A DNA stretch of 64,000 bases from Stenogyne calaminthoides. Taxonomy: Eukaryota > Streptophyta > Magnoliopsida > Lamiales > Lamiaceae. Every line of letters begins with the position of its first letter. Position 1 is the stretch's first letter. The notes beneath the pieces are model-generated. The model was not told the origin of the DNA. It saw only the letters and a list, made by a program, of their open reading frames with translations, and made no database searches. The position numbers were made by a program, and so were the translations under genes. The DNA lies in NCBI GenBank assembly GCA_037126765.1, contig JBBCBC010000043.1, forward strand, positions 124,001 to 188,000, given 5' to 3'. Of this stretch, positions 34,395 to 46,527 are shown piece after piece.

Positions 34395-35705
34395 CTTTCT
34401 TTTCCGCGACGTAAAAAAGCGCCGCTGCTGTCAATAGATGGTGGGGGCCAGAAAACACACTATTCAACATCTGAAATAATCATCAAATAACCGCTATATA
34501 TATTTAATAATTTCACAAGTGCTCTTAATCATCCACGTAGCCTCTGCTTGGAATTTATGGTGGTCCTTGCCGCACCCAATCCTTTTTTCATAACTGAACT
34601 CTGAAAAGCGGCATGCACCGTCTGCAGGTAAATATATATAACCAAATCACAAAATCTCAAATCGCACCCGCATTCTCTGAAACCCTTTTCAGCTCTCAAA
34701 ACGTCTATAAAGTGCCCTATTAATTTTGAGGTAATTCAATTTCGACCATTTTCTGCTTTGGTTTCATTTACGTGTTCTAGTTTATGGTAGAGATGCGCGA
34801 TTAATTGAATTCGAGTTTGGGAATTTTGGGTGGCAATGGCGATTTTTATCTAAGGTTTTTTTTTGGGCGTAATTTCTGATTTTAATCTTCGTTTCAATTG
34901 AATTTTATTATATTATCTCTGCTTGATGGCGTATACTCTGCGATGACAGTTGCATGCAGCATTGAATATGCAGCTACAGAAATAATACTGTGAGGTTTTA
35001 ATTTTGCTTTCCTTTTCAATTTTTGCATATCATTATCATCGCCAAGGCCCATTTCGATACTTGCGGAGCTGCTTTTATTTACGCATGAAGGATGTGAGAG
35101 TTTTTCTGGTTGAAGTATAACTGCTGGATTATAGTTTACTGGTAAGATTAATTTCAATGTTGTAGCTCTAGTTTTTTATCTGTTGGAATTTAGTGTCTTC
35201 TTCTAATAAATTAATGATGGAGAACATATGAAATTGAAATGTTAGAAATAATCGAATGACAATTGAAAGGTTATTATCGGCATTGTTTTCGTGTAGTTGG
35301 GAAATTTTTCAATGTATATTATGAGTATCAGCTTTCACTTGATAATCCTCACTGTTTCATTGCTCCAAAAAGTTATCCGCCTCACCATTCCAAATTTACT
35401 AAATGAACGTGTGGTTCATGTTCCTTACTTGAATGCACGATTTTTATATGTATTTGTAGTTTTGTACTTATGAGACTGCATCATTAAGAGCCTACATTTT
35501 ACGTTTTATTTCAAACATTGCTATGGTTTCAGGTTCCTTGATCATGATCTAATTGCTTGTGTAAGCCACCAATTCATTTATTGATCTCTACCATTGTTGT
35601 CTTGGTTTTAGCTGCGCAGTTCATCCAGAGGTGTACCCAAGGAAGTGTAAAAACTGATCGAAAGTTCTTTTCTCTTCTTTCTAATGCTTAAAAGAAAACA
35701 CAAAT
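34395..35705. other. Promoter and 5' leader region of the PHO1-family gene
   Basis: AT-rich, with no coding exon before the ATG at 35,706. It probably contains the transcription start and one or more leader introns (several AG/GT borders), which cannot be fixed without transcripts. Confidence 0.5.
34964..34971. promoter_or_regulatory. P1BS-type site (GNATATNC) upstream of PHO1
   Basis: gaatatgc matches the palindromic P1BS consensus GNATATNC bound by PHR1-type phosphate-starvation regulators. It lies about 735 bp before the start codon. Such short sites also occur by chance. Confidence 0.4.
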
Positions 35706-38700
35706 ATGAAATTTGGAAAACAGATCAAGAGGCAAAAGGTGCCTGAGTGGACAGATGCATATGTTGACTATAATGGGCTCAAAAGAATACTACAAGATAT
35801 TCGCAATTTCAAACTAAACAATCCGAATCCTCCAAGGGCATCTCAGAAGAGATTATCACTATTCAGGGATTTCAGTTCTAATTCTTCGTCTCTGCAGGGT
35901 AACAACATTGAGACCCAAGAGGATATTGAGAACCAAGTAATAGCTGTTCACGCAGTGCAACAAGAGAACTCCAGAAAGTTGTACAATACCAAATTACTCG
36001 TGGGCGGAGACGGGAATGAAAGATACTTTTTTGAAAAGCTCGATGACGAGCTCAACAAGACAAATAACTTCTATAAGGACAAGGTGGAAGAAGTAATTGC
36101 AGAAGATGCTTTGCTAAAAAAACAAATGGAGGCATTGTTCGCATTGCGGATCAAGATGACGAATCATGATTCTGGTAGGTCATACAACCACAGAACAAGG
36201 CTCATGGTAGTTCTTTCCTAATGCTTTGTTTGATACTTGATACTGTAACATTATCCTCGTTTTGCTTTGAGTTGAGCTGTATAAGCATATCGATGGTATA
36301 AAGTTATCAGGTGATTTTACAACATAGATGATACCTTCCTTTGTAATGCATTCATTTTATTTGTGCAGGGCAAATGGACAGTAAAGAAATGAGTAACAGA
36401 AGCCAGTTGCAACCAGGCTCTTCTAGGGGTGATGCAGTTCTGATATTTAAACTTCACCATTACATGAATATTGATTAGTATTTAACTAACTTCAGAATTT
36501 CTTTTTTTAATAGAGTATTCTGATTTGATACAGAAGTGGACTTGAACTGTCAAGAGCGGCAAATTGATAGTCATGCCAATCACGATATCTCTCTGGAAGA
36601 TGTCAATGAATGTGAACCAGCTTACTTGGAAATCCTTGATCGTGTAAAGATTTCTAATACATTTGATACTCCAATGTCAACTATTAAAGGAGTTTTCAAT
36701 GATTTCAGAGGAAAAGATTTGAGTTACAAGAAACAAGAACTTAAAGAAGTTGAAGATAGGTTGAAAGCTGCATTCATTGAATTTTATCAAAAGCTTTGCC
36801 ATCTAAAGCATTACAGGTAGGTGATGATGTGCAATCAAAGTATTGTTTCTCAAGAAATTTTCTACTTTGGTTAATAACATATCTGTTTAATGAACAACAG
36901 CTTCATGAATCTCTCAGCTTTTTCAAAGATCCTGAAGAAATATGAAAAGGTCGATTATTGTTAATCTAAATGCTTTTTGTGTTCTGGCGGTGCGATCTTG
37001 TATTTAAAACGAAACAGAAACAGACAGAACCTTAATAGTAATCTGGGTCCTGAGTAGATTTGGTCGTCAATTTATTTATTTTTGCTTGAATGCAGATAAC
37101 ATCAAGGGTAGTCGCAAGAGCATATATGAAGATTGTTGATGACTCTTATATTGGAAGCTCTGAGGAGGTGGGTGATTTTTGCTTCTTCTTCAACTTTAAA
37201 CAGAAGTTGTAAAGTGAGGAGAATCTCAATAGAATGTTATTTAAGCATATGTGTTACCTGTGTATAGAGCATAAACTAAAGCTATATGTAGGTGTATAAC
37301 AATTAGCAAAACAATCTTCTTTCTGTTCTTGCCAACTTATCCGTTTTCTGAACTGTCCTGTGTGGTTTTGTCCAGACAACAACGATCAATTTAATTATCT
37401 AAAGGTTCTATTTTGCATACTGTTATCTTTTGTATATTTTGGATTGTTGGATCCACCATTCTCGTTATAAAAAAACACAATCTTTTTCATACTAATATTT
37501 ATGCATCTCCCACACATGCCCTCTGATCATATATCTAAAGGAGTAATTAGTAAACTAATCAGACATCCACATACATCAGAACAAGTGTATGTTATAAATT
37601 CCGAGTCTTTTATGATGCTTTCTTGCAGGTTACAGGTCTCATGGAAAGGGTAGAGGTGGTCTTTGTTAAGAACTTCATGAATTCTAACCGTCGGGAAGGA
37701 ATGAAACTACTTAGGCCAAAACAGAAGATAGAGAGGCATCGGATAACATTTTTCTCAGGTAATTAATTTAACTATATTATATTTTAAAAATTATTCAGCT
37801 TATAGCTGATGCTGTTACGTATATCTATGTACAGGTTTTTTATCAGGTTGTACAATAGCTCTAGTAGTTGCTGTTGTTCTCCTTTTTGAAGAAAGAAAAC
37901 TAATGCATATAAAGAGCGCAATCAGATACATGGATATTATCTTTCCGCTCTATAGGTAAAGACTGATTTGCTCCTTTTCGAGCAAATACACCAAAGTGTT
38001 TTAATTCATTGAATTTACTTTTATATACTCTATGATACTATGATTCTGATGAATTCTACCCTCTCAATATGATACTAACATCAAGAAACTTCCTGCAGCC
38101 TTTATGCGTATATAGTCCTTCACATGCTTGTATATGCTGCAAACATCTATTTTTGGAGGCGATACAAAATCAACTACCCATTCATATTTGGATTCAAGCA
38201 GGGAACTGAGTTAGGCTACCGAGAAGTTTTTCTCCTCAGCAATGGTCTTGCAGTTATTTCTCTTGCTACTTTGCTAGTGCACTTGCATGTAAAGATGGAC
38301 TCAGGAACTCAACATTATGAAACATATATCGAGCTTCTCCCTTTAGGCTTAGTCATTGTGAGAAATGAAAACATGTATTTTTACAAATACCTTGCTGTGT
38401 CTTTTCCTTATTTTCTCCTTTCATGTAGGTTGTTCTATCTATTACATTTTGCCCCTTCAACATCATCTATCGTTCGAGCCGTTTCTACCTTATTAAGAGT
38501 CTGTTTCGTTGTGTTTGTGCTCCTCTTTATAAGGTAAGCTTAATATAGAAAAAAATCATTCTCGATAGTATGGAACAATTTTATTTTGATGAGTTAGTAC
38601 CTGAGATATCAATCAATTTTATGTAGGTTACTCTCCCTGACTTTTTCTTGGCAGACCAACTCACCAGCCAGGTTTCATGTTATGCTGAAATTCATTTTTG

Positions 38701-39908
38701 GTCATAATTGCTACTTTATACGTATGTGTATAGTAGTTTATTATCTGTTTGACTGCAGATACAGGCTATGAGGAGCCTTGAGTATTACATGTGCTTCTAT
38801 GGGAGGGGAAAATTTTCACGAATGTGGAACAAATGCAGCTCTCATCATGTCTATAATGCTTTCTATTTTATCGTTGCAATTGTACCATACTGGTTTCGCT
38901 TTTTCCAGGTTCACTAACTTTTCTTTTCCAGTACTCTTGTGGGATAATTTTCTTTAAAATGTGAGAATGCATGTCATTGATTAACCAATATTCTCCTTTT
39001 CTTCCATGATAATGAGTAAACTAACCCCCCCACCCCAGCCCATTAAGAAGTATGTTCCTTTTAAATTTAATGCACATGTGAAGTGAAACTGAGGCATAAT
39101 CATCGACTATTGTAGTGTGTACGGCGGGTGTTTGAAGAGAGGGACTTTTATCATGGATATAATGGTTTGAGATATTTCATTACAATTGTCGCAGTTGTGA
39201 TTAGAACAGCTTTTGAACTGAGAAAGAAGACAGTGTGGAAAGTGTTAGCATTACTAAGCTCAGCTATTGCTGCTATAGCAAATACATACTGGGATATCGT
39301 TGTTGACTGGGGGCTTCTGCAAAGACACTCTAAAAACCTCTTTCTGAGAGATAAACTTCTCATCTCCAACAGAAACATCTACTTCGTGGTTATGGTAACA
39401 AAGTCCTTGAATCTCAGGTCTTACTATTAGTTGTTTTTTTTTTGTTCCCTGTACTTTCCAATAATCTTGTTTTTGGATTTTGTCCACAGGTTTTGGATAT
39501 TATTTTCAGATTTGCTTGGTTACAAAATATCTTGATGTTAGATGTACATTCACTACAGGGAAAGACGATATCAACGATATTTTCATGCCTAGAAGTCATT
39601 CGGCGTGGCATGTGGAACTTCTTCAGGTAATTTAACTTGTTTTGTATAACAGGCTTCGTTATTTATCAAAAACATTTTAATTGGTTCAATATCATTCTCC
39701 CTTAAATAGATATCCCTACTCTGAGGATTGACGTGCCTAATTCTTTATGGTAAATTAACAAAGTCTAGTGTTTTTATTATGCATCTGCAGGTTGGAGAAT
39801 GAGCACTTGAATAATGTGGGGAGATACCGAGCATTCAAGTCAGTGCCACTCCCGTTTACTTACTACGAGGATGAAGATGATAGTGATGAGATTGATAAGG
39901 ATGAGTAG
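35706..39908 (+). CDS. PHO1-family phosphate exporter (SPX-EXS), 14 exons, apparently intact
   Basis: Exons: 35706-36174, 36369-36428, 36534-36816, 36901-36949, 37096-37167, 37629-37758, 37835-37955, 38099-38357, 38429-38533, 38627-38671, 38759-38908, 39116-39394, 39490-39626, 39791-39908. All borders are GT-AG and in phase, giving 758 residues, about the usual PHO1 length. The N-terminal SPX domain starts MKFGKQIKRQKVPEWTDAYV and ends with FSKILKKYEKITSR, whose lysines bind inositol pyrophosphates in this family. Membrane segments follow (GCTIALVVAVVLLFEE, YAYIVLHMLMYAANIYFWRR). The C-terminal EXS domain contains LPDFFLADQLTSQ, YWDIVVDWGLLQRHSKN, LEVIRRGMWNFFRLENEHLN and FKSVPLP, then an acidic tail. 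PHO1 proteins export phosphate, in roots to the xylem, acting in Golgi/plasma membranes. The MKFGK start and short SPX insert suggest the PHO1;H2-H10 type rather than PHO1/H1. A P1BS-like site lies upstream; a disrupted paralog lies at 47.9 and 55.2 kb. Confidence 0.93.
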
Positions 39909-39974
39909 TAGTACATAGTAACCCTCTAGCTAATTGCATAATGAGTGACGCCATTGGGAAAAATATTGTGAATT

Positions 39975-40370
39975 AGAACCTCTATATTTTTCTGCAATAT
40001 GTTTCGATGATTTCCCTTTGGATTTGTCTGAAGGTTGAACGAACCTTGACTGTAAATTGATTGAGGAGTATCCTTTGGCTTTGGTGGAGAGAGAATGTAA
40101 ATTGATTGGCTTCAATGGGGAAGTTCCAAATGTCGTAAAAGTCGTGGAGGAAGTGAAGGCAAAACTATGGTCTTGGTTCAGTGCTAGGAACATTATTGAT
40201 AAGGAGATCTTATATCCTACATCTTGTTAAGATGAATTGTGGGTAGGAGTAGATCTGAAATTTTGTTCTTTCTTTTTCTTATTCATAAAATGCTTTTGTA
40301 AGGGTTGGGGGACCCCTTGTACTTCAATTTCTTTTATAAAATTTTATTTGCTTGATAAAAAAAAAAAAAG
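39975..40370 (+). mobile_element. 3' end of a 5'-truncated LINE
   Basis: VVEEVKAKLWSWFSARN resembles the extreme C-terminus of plant L1-type ORF2. It is followed by a typical LINE 3' UTR (ggaccccttgtacttc ... atttgcttgataaaaaaaaa) with an A-tail at about 40,357-40,369. The left boundary is uncertain; it begins within roughly 70 bp of the PHO1 stop codon, so part may be the PHO1 3' UTR. Confidence 0.6.
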
Positions 40371-40789
40371 AAAGTCGTGCAATAATATCTATGCTTGTGA
40401 AACGAATCACAAATTTTAAAAGTGATTGCATTCTTGAAAAAAGTCCATATGTTGACTTTTACTCAAAAAATGCTCCCAACCATTATAGTGTGTGTTGATT
40501 CTTCAAAAGTATGTAATATTTTGATGAGTCATGTTATATCCACACTCTTAATCATTGAGGGGATGACTGATGTGCAGGCTGTCGCGCACGGAGCGTGACA
40601 CGGGAGGCGGCTGTCGCGCACTAGTTGCGATACCCCTGGCGCGATGCGCCCCAACCACAAGACAATTTTTTTTATTAAATTAGAATTAATTTATAATTTA
40701 TTAGTTATAATTAATTATTTAACTAATTAAATGTATTAATTGATATTATTTGATTAATTTAAAAGTATTAATTATTTAGTTATAAAATA
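40371..40789. other. Intergenic DNA
   Basis: Mostly AT-rich, with a GC-rich island (cgcgcacggagcgtgacacg, about 40,583-40,660) that is unlike the surroundings and unexplained. Confidence 0.4.
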
Positions 40790-41030
40790 TTAGTTCTTTC
40801 ATTGAAAAGTATTATAGTTGTTTGGTCATAAAGTATTAGTTCATTAACTAAAAAGTATTAGTTATTTGTTATCAACAATATTAGTTCATCAATTGAAAAA
40901 TATTAGTTCATTAATTGAAAAGTATTAGTTCATCAATTGAAAAGTATTAGTTTATTCATTGAAAAGTATTAGTTAGTTGGTTATAAAGTATTAGTTCATT
41001 CATTGAAAAGTATTAGTTCAATTATCAATT
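40790..41030. repeat. Degenerate tandem repeat of an aaagtattagtt unit
   Basis: About ten imperfect copies of (ttcattgaa)aagtattagtt at 20-24 bp spacing. The same word recurs at 18,801-18,860 and 55,385-55,443. Confidence 0.8.
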
Positions 41031-41378
41031 TAAACATGAAAAAATAAATATACACATAACATGAAAAAATAAATATATACATTACATGAAAAAATAAATA
41101 TACAGATTACATAATTTTCTTCCGAGGATGGACTGCGACGTGCTGCTAGAAAAACTTGAATTAAGTATTAAAAAAATGTATAATATTCTTTTTCTTTGTT
41201 GTTATTTCTTGATCTATAATTAGCCTCACGTCGCGGTGCATCCAAGTCGTGAAATGGCATCAATGTCGATAACCAGGAAAGATCCCCGCCATTGCTGTGG
41301 TTGAACAAAGATAGGAGGTAATCTAATCTTTATAAATAATATCACGTTTGATTTTTTTTTAGGTATATCATTCTTAAT

Positions 41379-41740
41379 ATGGACAAACTACTTGGACACG
41401 ACAGTTTCATCGCACGGTTTGCATACTGTGTGAATAACGTGGTACGGGGCATATGCTGCAAGTACCTTGACACAAAATGGACAAACTGGTCCATGTTTCC
41501 TTTCGAGTGCCGGGAACACATGTGGACTATATTCGCAGTAGGTTTAATCATGTTTGCATTTTACAGTTATTATTATTTTGTAAAACTATATATCTTAATA
41601 AAAATCTTTATTATTTTAATTACAGTGTAAATTCATGATTAATGGAGATTCAACTGATTTCAGAATAGCATTTTTCAAGGTTTGTGCAACATTCAAACCC
41701 CCAATAAGATGTTGAAGGGTCATAGTCTCACAGATAAAAA
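41379..41740 (+). pseudogene. Unrecognised coding-like remnant, possibly a plant transposase
   Basis: An open stretch encodes MDKLLGHDSFIARFAYCVNN and WTNWSMFPFECREHMWTIFA. After an AT-rich gap, CKFMINGDSTDFRIAFFKVC follows. The spacing of Trp, Phe and acidic residues is reminiscent of PTTA/En-Spm-type plant transposase genes, but similarity is weak and stops intervene. No terminal repeats were identified. A host pseudogene is possible. Confidence 0.3.
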
Positions 41741-43173
41741 AGAGATTGTGCTTAAATTGGGGAAAACACATTTAAATTTCATGTATGTTTATTATTAATT
41801 AAAATTGTATTAAACTGATGTTTTATTATTTGAATACATATTTTTAGAGTACTTAATATTATTTGTATCAAATTGATCCTTAATATTAATTAAAATATAA
41901 AATAACTACATATTTATACTTAATTAATTAATTATCTTAAATCATTAATATAATAAAAAAACATAAAAAAATTAAACAAATAAAAAAAATATATAACAAC
42001 AATCGACATCATCACTAATCATCACCAACTCCTTCTTAATTACTCATTACACCAATCATTACCACTCATTACATCATTATCATCATCAAATCAGTGTATC
42101 ATATCAAAGGTTAAAAGTGTGGATTTAGCACTTGTGTATTTTGATCTTGGTGTTCTACGTTTATTGGTAAACGGACCCTGTTGTGACCCCTAGGACGGAA
42201 CTGCAGGTAGCAATCCAAAATTGTGAGTTCATGGAAAAGATTGATAATAAATTTCCATATATATTTGGTTTAAGATCGGCTGGAGCCTTTTTTTTTTTTA
42301 ATTCTTTTTTAGTAGTAAATGTAATTGACAAACACTCGTATAGGATGAAGTAAAACTTAACACAATCAACAGCTACTCTTCTCAAAGTGTTATAGCGTCA
42401 TCGTCAATGTCCAAATTATACTTCATTTTATCGTGAGACTGTCTCATACAAGAGTGACTCAATGTAATTTGGCTTGAACTTTTAAATGAAACTGTGAGCA
42501 TGTGACTTTACCTTCATATTTAAAAACCAAAATTAAGTCAAACTCATGTAAAACCAAAACCAGAAGCCATGGTCGAACCCTCACAGCAGATCTTTTTTTT
42601 TCCATTGAAATGCTACAAGAATCACCATAGAAAATGATGTAAAATCTATAAATATATAAAAACAAAAGCATTGTCAAATTTAGAAGGCATTTTCTGAGCG
42701 CGTGAAAGGATACTCGACGTATGGTGAAACCGTGTATAGTACGGACTAATATATTGCGTGAACAAAGCCAACTAATGTCATTATATTATTTTTTTACCCT
42801 TTTATTAGAGGTGGTGTCAGGCCATCATTTCATTAGCAATAAAAGTGTATATAAAAGACATCATTTCTAAAATAAAAAAAAATAAAAAAAGTTTCTTCAA
42901 CTGTATGCAGAGGATGGAGTCCCAAGATACCTGCAACAATTTTAAATTTGAAATTTGAAATGCATAGAACTTTGTTGTTTCGAGAGCCATATGAAACTCT
43001 AATTTGGGACTTTCCATTTTCTCTGTGGATAATATACATATCTGAAGCCGCAGTCACAAGGCCACAACTCCATTTTTTATTTTGAATCCTACAATCACAA
43101 CTCCATTTCTATTTCTGAATGAATGAGTTGACAGAAGCTCTTGTCTTTAAACAAGTTATAATTCTAGGATGTT
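41741..43173. other. AT-rich intergenic DNA
   Basis: No gene recognised. A half copy of the gagac/gtctc MITE family lies near 42,431-42,450. Confidence 0.45.
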
Positions 43174-43178
43174 AGAAT

Positions 43179-43764
43179 TGTTAAGTAGCAGCAACTGATA
43201 CTGTATAGACTAAGAAGTAATACTATACAGCACTGCAACTAATACTCGAACTGCAACACAGCCCAGAAATTGAAAACGAATAATGAAAACACAGATTTAC
43301 GTGGTTCGGCTTGAAATTCCTACATCCACGGGATCAGGGCACCACATTTTCACAATGAGAACAAGAATTACAGATTACACACACCAATTTCGTTCAACTC
43401 TCTCTGAATTCGATCAACTCTCTCTTAGAACCCTAGAATTTGTGTACTCTCTGTATTTCACACGATTGAAGATGATAACTGCTACAATCGAACCTTCTAG
43501 TGCTAACAAATATAACCCCTCAACTAATTCTGGTGAATCCCGCGTGCAAGGCACGAGAATCGAGCTCTGAAATCGACGTAGGGCGCGTCTCCAAAACAGT
43601 TATAACGGCCTTGAGCCGGCTTCTTCTGCAGATAGAAACTTGAGGCCGGTTCGACCGAAATAGACCGGTTCTGGATGAGCCGAACCCGGTTCCTGAATCC
43701 CCACAACACACTTGACTTAAGTTGACCATCACATTTGCACAACACTTTGAATTTGATCATCACA
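43179..43764 (-). repeat. Copia B 3' LTR (586 bp)
   Basis: Plus-strand text runs tgttaagtagcagcaactg ... tttgatcatcaca. It is the same length as the LTR at 52,949-53,534, in inverse orientation, with about two dozen differences by eye (roughly 96% identical). Confidence 0.95.
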
Positions 43765-43826
43765 ATTCACCACCTCAAACCAAAGTGTAAGATTAAGTGC
43801 CCATCATCTCCTAGCCTTGCTTTTCA

Positions 43827-46122
43827 TCAATCCACTTCACAAGGCCCGAGCTTTACAAGCTCAGAACAGTACTTAAACTTGTTCCCAAGTAAGGACTTAG
43901 TGAGCATGTCTGCTGCATTGTCCTCAGTCCCAATCTTCTTAATCTGAATTGATCCCTTTTCCACTTCATCTCTCACAAAGTGCAACTTGACACTGATATG
44001 CTTAGATCTCACATGAAAAATACCTGATGCTTCACCAATGTTGGGATTATACTGAAAAGTATGCTTTTTACTTTGTATAATCGAAACTGAATTTTCAGAC
44101 TTATTTACTGAAATAAATTGTTTATCACTGATGCTTTAAATATGATTGAATGTTACATATATTTCTTGCATAAGCTTTCAATAAGTCCTCGTGTTACATT
44201 GTAGTTAATTTAGTGATACCGGATCACGAAAGATTAAATTAATCCATCCATTGTAACTAAAAAGTCGCCATTCACGACCTAGATGAAAATGAACAACCCA
44301 TCACGAAAGGTTGAGGTGTAAGGCTCGATTGGTTTGTCTTGACCAAGAGATTACACTAGTGCATGGTGATCGACATGCAAATGAATAGGACCTCTGGGGA
44401 GGATAAATTCTTGAATCCCGAACAAGGAAGAATTAAACCTCAGTGGTTCGTTGTTTCTTAACTTTCGTCCCTTAAATAGGATCACGTGAGATTGGTAATT
44501 ATTGCTTTGACTTATCATGGGTAGCGAATCAGAGAGATTCAATACTTTTTATCTTGAGCAATATTATTGGTCACATGTGATTGCTAAGATTTAATCTGAA
44601 GAATCGTGTAATGCAAATCGTTTGCTTGATTTGCCCCCTTGGGAGGTTCATAAGCTTTATCATACCAAATCTTGCAAGTGGAATTAATTTCCGGTATGGA
44701 TAATAATGTTGAACCGTTCCTCGACCAAGGATAAAAGATGTTAATTAATGGAAAGCTATTTCAGTGGCTTGAATTAATTAATGGACAAGATAATCTTAAA
44801 CCCGGAAATAATGACCGGAGCCATATTGATTTGTAATATGGGTTAAGATGGATAGTGCAATATTAATTATGTAGTGGGATTAATTAATATTTATGGGCTT
44901 GAATTATATTGTGGCTCAATATTAGATATTCAAGATCCATTAGAAGGTCCAATCTTAATTCTCCTAAAGGCCCCCTGAGTAGCCCAACAAATAGTCCATT
45001 AACTGAAAAATGTGATTAAAATAAAATAAATATTGTTGCTTAATTTTTCCTAATTATTTCGAAATTTATGGATAAAAGAGGGAGAAAGATTTTCTTTGAA
45101 TTTTGTTATGGAATGAAGATATGTATTCTTGGAATACAAGATTATCTCATTAAATTCAAGAAATCTCCCACTTGGTTATTCATGAGGAAATTTTTGAAAA
45201 TTTTGAATATAATGGGCAAGAAAGATTTTCTTGATTTTTTTGAAAATATATTATGGAAGATATGTATTTCTTGAAATACAAGAATATCTCATAAATTCAA
45301 GAAGATCCAAATCTTGGATTCTTGCACACATTAATTTCGAAATTCATCCATAATTGAGGAGGTGGGATTTTTGTGGAATATTTTAATTATGAGAAAAAGA
45401 ATATAGAAGATATATTCAAGATTTCTTGGTGACCAAAAAAAGTTTTTTCCCACATTGATTTTCTACAATAAATTTCGACCCCTCCTCTCCTATAAATAGG
45501 GGATGATTAGTTCATTCCCAAGTACAATTCCATGTGCTGGAAAAATTAGCAAATCCACAAAAGGTGGTGCAACAAAGTTTATTTTTTTCCTTTTGTTAAT
45601 TGTTAAACAAGTGTCCTTCCACCGGATAGTTGAGCAAGGGCTAAGGAATACTTGGGAAGTCCTTTTGGTTAGTCCGTCCGGCCAAAGTCACCGCCATCCC
45701 AAGAGAATGCGTTCACGAAACCCGTAGATTCCGCGTCGTGGGTTTTACGTGGCTTTTTATATGCATGATATGTTGTTGTAATTATTATTTGAATTAATAT
45801 AGGATTAATTTATGCTAGTAATAATTAATGAATTAAATTTGTATTTAAATATTCACCCCGAATAGATCTGTGCAACTCATTCCCCAACAACCAAATGAAT
45901 GGTGCTCTGATTATCACACATGATATCCACACTGTTCTGAACAATCCCAAACTCCTGCAGAATGCCTTTCATCCATATTGCCTTTTTCACAGCTTCAGTA
46001 ACAGCTATATACTCAGTTTCTGTAGTAGATAGTGCAACCACTGATTGGAGAGTGGACCTCCAGCTCACTGTAGTGCCATACAAAGTGAATATGTAACAAG
46101 TTAATGACTTCCTAGTGTCCAC
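43827..46122 (-). pseudogene. Copia B RNase H, split by a solo LTR
   Basis: The part at 45,895-46,122 carries TVSWRSTLQSVVALSTTETE and MCDNQSTIHLV. The part at 43,827-44,038 carries FHVRSKHISVKLHFVRDEVE and ADMLTKSLLG. Removing the solo LTR and one accaa copy joins them in frame through STIHLVKHQV, showing that the insertion broke a previously continuous gene. Confidence 0.9.
44039..45889 (+). mobile_element. Solo LTR of the Copia D family (1,851 bp)
   Basis: Starts tgttgggattatac and ends ttccccaaca, flanked by identical 5-mers accaa (44,034-44,038 and 45,890-45,894). Such solo LTRs form by LTR-LTR recombination. A TATA box (tataaata, 45,491-45,498) marks its promoter. It matches the reverse-oriented LTRs at 57,902 and 60,472 along nearly its whole length but lacks about 100 bp just downstream of the TATA region. 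The small open frames inside are not genes. Confidence 0.92.
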
Positions 46123-46527
46123 ATTCCAGCAAAGTCAGCATCAACAAAACCAAGTAGAGGGTTTGCTTTGTCACGATTCTTTCAAACAAAGACCACAATT
46201 TGTTGTGCCTCTCACATATCTGAACACCCATTTTAAAGCATCCCAGTGTATACTCCCAGGATCAGCCATGAACCTACTCACCATACTCATTGCATAAGCA
46301 AGATCTGACATGCTGCATACATTGCATACATTAAACTTGCAACACCATTTGCATAAGGAACTTCACTCATAAGTTTTCTCTCAGCACTGTTCTTTGGAGA
46401 TTGCTCCTTTGACAGCTTGAATTGCTGACCAATAGGAGTGTTAACGAGACTTAAACGATCATGAAGAATTTACGAAAGCACTTTACGAAGATATCAAGTC
46501 TGAGATAAGAATAAGGTTCCCTTACTT

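Noticed and set aside
36175..36221. Continuation of PHO1 exon 1 to a stop at 36,221
   Set aside because: A GTAGGT donor at 36,175 and in-phase joining to exon 2 fit the family; the read-through end has no similarity.
40790..41030. CRISPR-like array of short repeats
   Set aside because: Repeats are imperfect and AT-rich, spacing is irregular, and this is plant nuclear DNA.
43283..43763. Open frames in 43.2-43.8 kb and their near copies at 52.9-53.4 kb
   Set aside because: They lie inside the two Copia B LTRs; the similarity is between LTRs, not duplicated genes.
45503..45727. 74-codon open frame
   Set aside because: Located within the Copia D-family solo LTR just after its TATA box; non-coding leader.
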